Assembly (NCBI GenBank): GCA_905147135.1
Contig: LR990060.1
Coordinates: 264,001-328,000 of the forward strand
Length of the DNA: 64,000 bases
Reading direction: 5' to 3'
DNA from: Blastobasis lacticolella
Lineage: Eukaryota > Arthropoda > Insecta > Lepidoptera > Blastobasidae
Below the pieces are notes generated by a model. The model saw only the letters and a program-made list of their open reading frames with translations. It was not told where the DNA came from and ran no database searches. Position numbers and translations under genes: made by a program. Each line of letters opens with the position of its first letter. The stretch's first letter is position 1. Below are positions 11,001-23,000 of this stretch, piece by piece.

Positions 11001-14000
11001 TCACCCGATCGGAGAACAAATATGTATTTTCAAGGCAATGGGTCCAACAGCGGCCGGCAACCTGGCCATTAACCTTGGCGTTAAGGTCCCGGTTGTGCTC
11101 TCGCGCACGAGGGCCCAGGGTCCGGCTTGATCATGATCCAGGATTTGGCGGGTCAGATAATTACAGTGGAGCGACTGCCATCTGACCTCCGTGACCCTGC
11201 TACCAGGGTAACCAGACCACATTGGATAATGGTTACACAATCAGTCGCCTGAATTTGCAGGTTTTATCAGGATGTTTTCCGTCTCCCTTAGTTAATTGGT
11301 TAGTATTCAGCTAATGTAGGTACCTACGTAACTTAGAAAAGAGTCATTGGCGGCAGTGGGATTCGAACCCGGTACCTCTCGTTTACTCGTAACCTCGTCA
11401 GGAATCGCTAGTTCGTAGCCATGGCTTCTTCAGCATTTTTTCTTTTACCATTGGGTATAAAAAGAAATCACAGGGAGCTAAGTCAGGGCTGTAGGATGGG
11501 TGAGTTAGGATTTCGATTCCGGATTCCTCGATAAACGCCTTTGTTCTAAGGGCCGTATGTGAATTATTCCCCGAAGTCCGGCTTTTGGTCTTGTCTCCCG
11601 CACATTTTGAAAAACGTTGGGTAAAGCTACTGTAGCATATCATTGGGCGTTAATTGACCTACAATTTTCTAGCATTTACGTTGACAAATGTCCGCCCCGT
11701 GAAAAACAACTAGCAACCGTTTTTTTGCCAACGTCTTTTCATGTTTGTCGGTACTGTCCTTCTGGGTAGACTGGTAGAAAAAGTGTGGGAAGCGTTGTAG
11801 CAAAATGATTAGAACATTTTTTTTTTTAATTGAAGCTATTGGCATATTCAGCTCTGTTTTAAGTTTTAATAAGGTGCTCCATTTACAGATTTCGAGTCTA
11901 TCAAAACTTATTGAGTGACCTACCTATGCCCTGTAATGGCTTATTAAGTATTACGATTGATTGATCTCCCGAAGTTGTTTAATGCTATTGTTTAAATGAC
12001 AACTTCTAAAATATACTAAATCTTCGACCTATACGATACTTTACTTATTTTATTTATTTGGAAAATCAACAGCTTACAATTTATATAAGAGCAGTAATAT
12101 AAAACAGACAGAAGCCAATTATAAATCTTCACCAATAGGTAAAACGAAGCTTACGTTACAAGTGATAAAAGCTTGTTTGCCACCATAGTGGTATAAAAGA
12201 AAAGAACTACTCTCTTGACAAAATAGTAAATGCGTGAAAACATATGCATATTTACAAGAATATGGAAAAAAACATGTTTCTGCCCGCAGCGCCGCCCGTG
12301 GTTCCGCCGGTGCCGCCGGGGCCCAACAACCCCCAACCAGTGGCCTACCCGCAGCAGCAGTACGCTCCTTATCCAGGTATTTATTTCATAAACTTAACAG
12401 CACTGTAAAATTATTATTCGGTACATGTTAAGATAATAAAACTTTATAAGTCTATAAAAGTTATAGAAAGAAAGAAAATATCTTTATTCGACGATACGAT
12501 GTTACAAAGACGTTGTTAAAAAACATTATGTTTACACTTCTTACATGTTCCTGTTTGATACAAAATGTTAGTCCAGATTCAGTAGGTATTATAGTATAAG
12601 TTTGACGACCTGAGTGGTTCAGTGGTCAACATACCAGTCAGCCACGCAAGAGGTCCCGGGTTCGATTCCCGGCCGGGCAGAAATTGAAATGATGAATTTT
12701 AATTTCTGTTACGGGTCTGGGTGTTCTATGTATAATAAGTATGTATTTAAAAATATATATAAGTAGTATATCAGTTAGCTTAAGTTAGCTAGCACCCATA
12801 GTACAAGCTTTGCTGAGTTTGGGGCTAGATGGCACTGTGTGAATTTGTCCACGATTATTTATTTATTTATTTATTTTATTTTAGTTATAGTAGCACAAAA
12901 TACAACAAGGTATGTATAACACAGCGCTATGTCGACTATAGGTTGGGCCTTTCTAATTCGTACGGATAAGGAATGGAATGCGTTGCCTGCGCAGTATCCT
13001 GTCCGCCTTCAAGGCTAGAGTGAATATGTTTTTAGACCAATGAGGAAAGAAACTCGCAGTTAGGAGTTTCTTTCTCCAACCCGCCTGCCAAGCCCGTAGA
13101 TTACGGCAATACTCTCAGGTAATATGTTGGAATACCACTAAGGTGGCAAACAAGATTGCGGCCTGCCTGATGGTAAGCAGTTATCACAGCATATGTACAT
13201 TTGCAATACCAGCGTGGCTAGCACTAGTGTGCTCTCACGCGCGACAAGCGATGACAGGCGCGACATAGGCACTGCTATCTCGTTCTACTTAGTATTGAGA
13301 AAAGGAAACAAAGACTCTCGCAACGCAAGCTATGTCGCAGGCACACTTGTGCAAACCGTGCTGAGTGTCATTCCCGTGTTGCCGACCCTGTAAAAGCTTT
13401 TCCTTTCCTTGAAGAACTATTAAACTTTGACTAGATTGTGGACTGTTGATGATAATGATGATGATGTGCAACACTGCGATCCTGTCCGCCACTCCAACCC
13501 GTTTTTTTATACCGCTAATAAGCTTACGGCCCGCCTGATGGTAAGCAGTCACCACAGCCTATGGATTGCCAGCACAAGGGCCGTTGCACAAGAAGACTCG
13601 GCAATAATCTCACCTGTCCATATTCCAGTGGCCGCCGCCCCGTACCCGGCGGTGACCCCGTACCCCACCGCGTCGCCGTACCCCGCGGCCGGGGGCCCGT
13701 ACCCGCCGGCGGGGTACCCCGGCGGGCCGGCCCCGTACCCGCAGTACGGGGCACCGTACCCCACCGCCACCGCGCCGTACCCCGCACCGAGCGCGCCACA
13801 CGACTTCGATCATCAACATGGTGAGTTCTTCATACGTACATGTAACACATACACACTCTCATTGGCGTAGGCGGATACTATCGAGGGCTATAAGGTACGA
13901 ACCTGACTGACACTCTTTGGGATAGGGCTCAGAAATCAAAGTAAGATCAGTAGAAGTCCTAAGTAAGCGTGGCTTTGACGCCATGCAGATGACCCGATAG

Positions 14001-17000
14001 ACATCTTTTTCCATACTATTTGACGCCTGGCAGTTATTGCGCGGTAGTACAGTTATGCGTAGTAGGCGCCGTGGTGGCGACGAGTGTTCTCGATAGTTCG
14101 ACGCCCCACTTGATATTTCTATTTACCTAATTTTGGGATGGGGGTAGTCTCTTTAAAGAGGCAATATGTGGCCAATATCGTCACTTATCCACTTACGGCA
14201 TACTTCATAAGAGACTCGCAGGCGAGTGCAGGACTACTCGAGTGCCACAAGCTACGATCCTGACTGACAGTTTTGAAGCCCAGAAAGAGAAAACGAACAG
14301 TTTTCATTCTATTCGGGTAGTGGTACTAAAGAAAGCGCCTGACGATTATTTGACTTTTCTTGAGTAGTCTATTGCGGGTAAGTAGGGGTGTGGTCTTGTT
14401 TAATTTGTGTTTAATCTTGTAATTTATCAAGTGGCTTGATAATTCCTAGATTCTTGTATGACTAAGGCGATGATGAAATAGATTAGCCAGTTCATATGCA
14501 CTAGGGATATCTCTGAGGCTTGGCATAGGTAAGACAGTGGTGTGGCATCAATCCAGACGAAATCCTTAGGACAGACCTACCACTGAATAAACTGATGCAG
14601 TACTTAGCTGCAATAAAACAAGGAAACTGTAAAGCTGAGAATCTATAAAACTGGAAATCTATAGAATGGGGAATCGGTAATGAAAATCTGTAGAATTAGG
14701 AATGATTTCCGAAATTGTCATGCAATCTCGCGAACTTGTGCTTAATTACATACTTCGAGTGACGTGGTAACTTACACGCAGCATCCAAATACCTCATCTC
14801 AGTGGATACAACCTACGTGAGTGATAATGTATTCGGAATACGTTATATTAGAATATTATTACAGTTAGTCATGTTATTATTTGCCACCCAGTTATAGCAG
14901 GATGTGGTGTGAGCAGCCGTTGAGATTGTGGTAATCTCAATGTAATTATGACGATCGTTTGTGTGTACATACATTATGCAAATACAGTTTTATTATTTAC
15001 TAGCTTTTGCTCGCGTGGAAATAGTTTTAGAGCACTTTATCTTCTAGCGATTGAGTATCCAACTCGTAAGTGAGAGGTACCGGGTTCGAATCCTTCTGCG
15101 GCCATGTACCAATGACTATTTTCTGAGCTATGTACATTAGTTGAATTCTAACCGATGCCCTTACGGTGAGACAAAACATCGATGAAACCTGCAAATTCAG
15201 GCGACTGAATTTGTAACTATGGTCCAATCTGGTCAGGATCCCCTGGTAGCATGGTCACGGAGGTCAGATGGTAGTCGCTCCACTGTAATTACCTTATATC
15301 CAAATCCTGGATCATGGTCAAGGCGGACCCCGGGCCCTCGCTCTCGAAAGCACAACCGAGACATTAACCCTAAGATGATGATCATTGTTATTTGCGACCA
15401 GTTATCGCAGGATGTGATGTAAGCAACCGTTGAGATTGTAGTAATCTCAATGCAATTATGACGATCTTTGTACATACATTATGTAAATACAGTTTTATTT
15501 AGTTATTATTTAGTAGCTTTTGCCCGCGACTTTGTCCGCGTGGAAATCGTTGTTACGGCAGTTTGTCTTTTTCCCGAGCGACCATTTTAAACGACCCTAA
15601 TTAAAACATGAAATATGGCTCAGCTTTTCATGAAAGTTGGACCCCAAGCTACCAAACTGTGAAAACACCATCAAAATCCGTTTAACGATTTTTGCGTGAT
15701 GCGTCAAGACAGACAGACGATAAAGAAAAATTTAGGGCATACGTCCCAGAATCCTACCCCGACTATTTTTTCTGCAATATTTTCAATGTACCAACACGAC
15801 TTTTTTAGTTTTATAATAGTATAGATTTAAGTGGATGTGTACCTACTGTGACCCTTATTTTATATATTTACTTACTAAATAAGTATACCCTTAACGCACC
15901 CATTGCCAGCGACACGGTATCGTGTGAACGGGCCTATGTTTCTTAACTTCTCAGATTATTGATCTGGCAATAAACTTATTAATTTATAGTATTCGATGCA
16001 AACATGTGCAACTAGTGCAGGATGTTTTTAAACCTTTGGATTTCAAACTGAAATATAACACTGATAAATATATTCAATATCAGTGAAACTATGATAAAGT
16101 GCCATTTATGTTTCATTATGATTACGGCCATGTGGCCGCCGCGACTAGCGCGTATAAATACATATACATAGACATAATATTTATTTGGCAATTTCTACAA
16201 TATAAATTAACTAAAATATTTCTTACTAACATAGATTTATACATACATACATAACATTTTAATATTTAGATTTAAATATTGTAGTGTCATGCCAAACTAG
16301 AGCTCAGCTCAGCATATGCTGTAGGTAGTAAGACCACAGCGCTGAGTTTCAGCTGACCCCTACAGTTAGTGCGTGAATTACTCGCCAAGTGGTCAGACAG
16401 GTAACGTAGTGCTGTACATTTGCCCATAATTTTATGTGGCGATATGCTTAAATACCTATTTGGAGCTAGTATTGTGTAGTTTTATTTTAATTTTAAAGGT
16501 CCCTATTTTGATGTTCAATTTTCACACACTTTTCGCAGCAAAGGGCCGTACTTCGCTACTAACCCAACGAATTTGGTGTTCTATCGTCTCTGGTTAATCG
16601 AATCTGTCCACCAACAGTTTATCGTAACTACGATCTTTCGAACAACTAACTATTCTTCGCACGTTTGTATTTCGAAGTTCAGTTCTCGACTCGACGTATA
16701 TATATCCCCAAAGAAAAATAATGGAATTAGATCGCACAATATCGATAGCCAACATGAAATTATTCGTTAATAACGTTATAATTTATTTATAAATAAATAA
16801 ATAATAATGTTAATTTTGTCCTCCATACAAAGTTTAGTCTAGCGATAAAGCTCGCCAGTCGCTGCGGCTCATGACATTTCATTAGCTTTCCAATATAGCT
16901 AGTTTCACTGATATTGTAAATATATTTTAACTTCACTCATAGCGTAATGTTCTAATTACACATTCGACGAAAAAATTTTATAGGTACGAAATTTTAACAT

Positions 17001-20000
17001 GAAAATATGAGTGTAAATAAAATAGTGCATACAACTGTATATAATTAGGTATAATATTCACTCGTGTCAAACTATTGTCATTCTCGGCTACGCCTCTTGT
17101 GTTAAACAAACACTCATGTTTTAATACACCCATATGCGAGTTGCATAAACTACTATTTTTTTAGTATATTTCAGTTTGAAATCCAAAGGTTTAAAGCCCT
17201 TTGGTTAGAATAGATACCTATTATTAATTTAGCTTGCTTTTGTGGTAGAACCGATATATTTCCTCAGAATTGCGCAGGAAATATGTCGGTTTCCTAGTAG
17301 GTATTTAATAATAGAAGCTGTTGTTTAAGTACGAATAGGAGTATATTGGTCTATGGTATAGGTCTGTTAAGCATCACGGCGCATCGCTAAAGTATTTGAT
17401 ACAGAAACAGCTTGAAATATGTGGTAATGTGATAAGGTTAGACTGGTTAAATAAACTACTTGATAAATTCTTCAAATTCAATTGTTATTAATAAGCTTTG
17501 CACAGGGGTTTTCCCCAGCCTGCCTGCTAAATACTAATATTCTACGCGAGCGATTACGTAGGCAAAAATTAGGGTCAATTTTAATGTTAATGTTATAGGA
17601 GTCATATACCGAGCCTATACCGAGTCAACCGTTTTTTCCTCAATGTACAATATTTAGTTATTTTCATAGTTATAATTACGTATGTACGTGGCCGGATACC
17701 TAATATTGGTTGTTGCGTGCGTCATTCTTTGTATTTCAATTACAATACACGAGTAAATATTAAATTTTACATATATTGTTTATACTAATTACCATTAGTC
17801 ACAAACGCGCGGACAACCTATCTAAAGCATGAGCAATATACACATGAGGGAAATCGGCAACCAACTGTCGCCTATAACAAGATCGATCCACATAGGTATA
17901 ACACTGTACCGTGCCCCAACTTATCTGTTCAGTAGACAAAATTGGAACTAAGGCATTATTGAACGAAAATGACATATTGGAACGCCCACTTTTTCACCAC
18001 TTGCGACGCCATCAACTGAACAGATAAGTTGGTCGCACAGTACTATCTATACATAGTATGAAACAAAATCTCTTCCCGCCGTCTGTCCCTATGTATTCAT
18101 GTGGACTTAGATATTTCAAACTACGCAACGGATTTCAATGCGGATGCGGTTTTCAACTATAAATAGAGTGATTCAGGAGGAAGGTTTATAAGCAGGAAAA
18201 AAGGTAGGTAGGGTTAAGAGGTGCACGCGAACGAAGTCGCGCCGGGTCCACTAGTGGTTTAAAATGCGAGTCAATAAGTGACATTTAAAACCAGGGATGT
18301 CGACTGAGAAGTGTTCATAATATGTTTCTCATATGGAAGGGGCGTCTATGTCAGAGGGGTACCGGGGTACAGTATTTTTCAGTTACTGTATAGTCAGATT
18401 GGCCGTGTGGTGTCCGGCAGAGTAGAATAGTACCAACCCCTTACACTCCTGGGTGTCGTACAAGGCGACTAATGTTTCCGAGGGAATATCTAGAGTCTCC
18501 GTAGGCTGGAAAATGGGCAGCAGCGTTTTCTATTGTTATATGTACAACACTGCGATCTCCAACCCGCCTGCCAAGCGTGGAGATTATGGCAATAACCTTC
18601 CCTTTCGTGGAAGAGGCCTTAAGTCCTGCAGTGGACTGTTATGGGCTGTGATAATGTATAGTCAGATTACAGTTAATCGTTACTATATTCTATATATTCA
18701 ACCGTATTGCGCATAGTATTTGTGTCTATTTTGTGGTATACGTTGCGCTTTGCTTTGTGCATTATTGATATACATTGAGTGTAGTGGCCACCCATCCCTA
18801 CCGGCTATCGCGTCATTGTATTTGCTGGAATTACAACAATGGATGTCTGTGCTGATATCTGCGTCAAAATGTGGACTTGTAAATACATCGTAGGTATTAT
18901 TATACGTACGTACTTAGATAATATGTATTTATGACACATACATTATTCACGCTATATGTTTAAATATGAAATTGCCGTTTTAGTAACTGTAATTTACATT
19001 CAAGCTTTCAATGTTTAGACAAATCGGATTGCAATGAAACTATGGGACATATAATGAGACAAAGTTAAGCTAGTTACCTAGTTAGGTATCGAATGTCATT
19101 AATATAATTACACTAGCTGACCCGGCAAACGTTGTTTTGCCATATAAATATTACTAAAATGGCTATTAAAAAATAAGGGTTGATCGTAGAAGGGTGAAAA
19201 TTGAGGATTGTATGTATTTTTGTATGTTGTATCATAAAAAAATAGAAATTAAAAATTTTGTCTAAAGAATAAAATTTAGGGGTGGACTACCCCTAACATT
19301 TAGGGGGATGAAAAATAGATGTTGGCCGATTCTCATAGATACCGGATAAGCACAAAAAATTTCATCAAAATCGGTCAAGCCGTTTCGGAGGAGTATGGCA
19401 ACGAAAACTGACACGAGAATTTTATATATTAGATATATTTAAGGAGGTAAATGGCCGTGTGTTGTCCGGCAGAGCAGAATAGCACCAACCTCTTACACCG
19501 TGGGTGTCGTGCAAGGCGACTAATGTTCTCGAGGCAAAATATCTAGAGTTTCCGTAGGCTGGAAAATGGGCAGCAGCGTTTTCCATTGTTATATTTATAA
19601 CACTGCGATCTCCAACCCGCCTGCCAAGCGTGGAGATTATGGCAATAACTTCCCTTATGGGCTGTGATGATGAAAGAGGTAAAACTGTCGATAAATAAAA
19701 AGGATATTTTTAACTATAAAGTATATAACACTAATGTTCACGTCCCTTAGGCGATATTTTTAGCGTGTATGTGTAGGCATAATAATACATATATGTATAT
19801 ACATTATATTATAAGCAGTAGTTAACAATTTCACAATAACACTGAAATCAACTAACAATACTGTAAAACTGAAAAGTGCATGAATCGTAGATGTTATGGG
19901 CGACAGTTACCTCTTACCATCAGGTGGGCATATGAATATGAATATATATTAGACGTCTCCTTTGTGGCAAGCAAAGCATTGGTAGCGCCCCTGGTGTTGC

Positions 20001-23000
20001 TAATGTCCATGGGTGGGTACCACTTTCCATCAGGTGGCTCACTTGCCTGTTTGTCTGCCATATTAAAACAAACCTAATTTACCGCGCGCGTCAGGGCCGT
20101 ACCTGCCGTTGGTGCCGCCGCCGACGCCGCCGGCCGCCGGCTGGCAGCACGGCCCGCCGTCGGCCGCGCCCTACCCGTCATACAACACAGGTTACACGCT
20201 GATACACACGTTGACCGAATAACTGTTCATACACACACGTCTACGACTCACTGATAATTCACACACGTTGACTGACACACTGATCATTCATACACTTTGA
20301 CCGGCAAACTGAGCATTCGTACGCGTTGACCAGCAAACTGATCATTCACACACGTTGACTGACATACTGATATTCATACACGTTGACCGAAGAACTGTTC
20401 ATACACACACCTTGACTGACACATTAATGATTCCCACACGTTCACTGGCACAACCTGATAATTCACACACGTTGACTGACACACTGATAATTCATACACT
20501 TTGACCGGCAAACTGAGCATTCGTACGCGTTGACCAGCAAATTGATCATTCACACACGTTGACTGACATACTGATATTCATACACGTTGACCGAAGAACT
20601 GTTCATACACACACCTTGACTGACACATTAATGATTCCCACACGTTGACTGACAAACTGATATTCATACACGTTGACCGAAGAACTGTTCATACACACAT
20701 GTGACTGACACATTGATGATTCACACACGTTGACTGGCAACCTGATAATTCACACACGTTGACTGACACACTGATAATTCACACACATTGACCAAAGAAC
20801 TGTTCATAACACACACGTTTACGGACTCACTGATCCTTCACACACGTTGACCGGCAAACTGATCATTCAGACACGTTAACTGACACTGATATATCTGACC
20901 ATCTGACAGAAATGCGCTGACTGACACATCGATGATTCTCTGGGACTTAAAACTAGACACTGCCTTTGACTGCTACTCTAAGACTCTTCGACATTCATAT
21001 TCGACTGGACTTCGCTGATACTGAAGAAAACAACAAACAACATGACTACAGAGACACGACTGTTCATACACACTTAAATAAGACAATATCATATCATTTT
21101 TATTCTCCACAGTATCACAAAAGTAGTGTAATTTATTCTTAACAATATTTTCATATTACAAGTAAACAGCTGTCGCGGCTACAGAGAGATAGATAATATA
21201 TAAATAAAATCTTTATTGCTTATAAAAGACAAGAGTAAAGAGTAATTAATCGATAATAGTATAGAATACATGTGGAGAGTAAATGATAAATACATAACAT
21301 ATTGTTTGTAGTGTGTCTTGGCTTACATTGTAGATTCATGTATGCAACGTTCTAAGCATGCTGCGTTGTCTTTTCCAGCTTGTTTTCCTGAAATATAGGC
21401 CCCGTAGAACTTTAGATACAGCGTAAACTACATTGTGAGCGTATTATTATAATATAGCTTATCGTTTGGTACTTATAATCATGCCGACTCAAATGAAACC
21501 ATTTCCAATTATGATAATTTTGTTAGTTTCGGTAGATAAACTGCGAATGCTATATTTCACAGCTTTTATTGTTATAATCACGTTGTAATAAACGACGAAG
21601 TATGTGGTGATTGTTCTTTTGTTGATAACTTTTTTCGATTTTAGATTGTGGCTCCGCGTTTACGACTATATAGTTGTATTTAGCTCGATGAAGATTAACC
21701 TTTAATTACCGGGAATCTTATACTTTGAAGATAAGAAAATGATGCGTCAGCAAGTGATACGAATCATAGATATTGCTCAATGTTTTCGTAATTGGGAGGC
21801 AATGTGTGTAGTACAAGGGAGGGTCTAAAGCCAAACTGATGGTGGACTGTTGAGTCTAGCCAGGTCTCGTTTGGGTAGACATTGACAGTTCGAAACATCA
21901 TCATCGTCATCATCAATTTAAGAGTCTTTCTTGTCGGTGATACAATCGTCGCTCTTCTCCATTCTCTGCTAACCTTTAATCTTCTTTATGATAATCGGCG
22001 TTCACTCTAACCTAGTTCTAGTTTGTAACGCAACGCATAATTTCACAAGATCTACATAACAGGCAGGCTTTCCTCTAACTAAAACACGTAAGTAATAAGT
22101 TTTAATCAGAATTAACAGTTACTTATATAAAAACGGACTTTGGCTTCCGACAAAAAATCCGCCATAAAATTAATGGCTAGATATATAATGTTAACAAACA
22201 TCGTAATAACTAAAATCGGCTACCGAAACTGTTCAACCGAACTAGGGATCGCAAACCGGGATCCCGAATACCGAAAATACCGAGATCCCGGACCAAAAAT
22301 ACGCCTTTAAAATACTTGTGTTCGTTTTACAAAAACCGGGAAGGAGGTATTTTCGACATTCAGTTAAAATAAAATTATAAATTACTTTTACAGTATTAGA
22401 ATCAATTTCATATTCTTACTAGACTTAAAGATGTTTAGTAATATTGTATTTATAAATTTTATAAATACCTAATAGTATAAAATTACTAGCAATTTCTTCT
22501 TATCCCGAAAATATCGAAAATACCGGAATCCCGGTATTGACCCCATGTTAATAACGAAAATCCCGGTTTTAAAAATAAATACTGTATTGCGTCCCCTAAA
22601 CCGTACCGACTATTTAGTCGCAAACAATGGACATTAAAAATCATCGATGTAGTCGCAGCCGCAAGGCAAACAGGAAACTCATTGGTCACTTTGAACAGAG
22701 CTGAAAACGTTCGAAATTGATAATTGTAATAGTCGTGTTTGCAATAAACACGTCCATTTTGTTGGTATGTATTTGCAGCGTAGCAAATTTTGCGATAAAG
22801 CACGTTTCGTCGGTCTGCGTTGCGATTTTTTTGTCACGTTTCTGTTATTATTAAGTATAGGCACTTACTATTTTTACACACATATTGTTCGGCACTATGT
22901 GACTCGCGGGTGAAGCCTCGAGTTAATATAAGTAGCTTATATTAAATGTATGGTAGGGGTCAGTTCTCTCTGTAGCCGACTGTACAAGGAAGAAATGTTA

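Noticed and set aside
12604..12680. Possible tRNA gene with good A and B boxes
   Set aside because: The same head followed by the same body and TTTA tail recurs at three other loci, so it is a SINE head.
13524..13824. Reverse and shifted frames of 69-91 codons over the PYP-rich region
   Set aside because: Shadows of gene A exon 4; only the frame with phase-1 splice borders matches the paralogues.
15040..15110. Possible tRNA gene (GGTTCGAATCC)
   Set aside because: Head of SINE-2; repeated with the same body in many places.
18453..18716. 87-codon frame (and similar ones at 34,619, 43,003, 52,752, 54,961)
   Set aside because: All coincide with SINE-3 copies and share the SINE sequence.
22486..22864. 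105- and 61-codon reverse frames
   Set aside because: No family resemblance, no splice support and lying in the ccgaaaatacc repeat tract; treated as chance.
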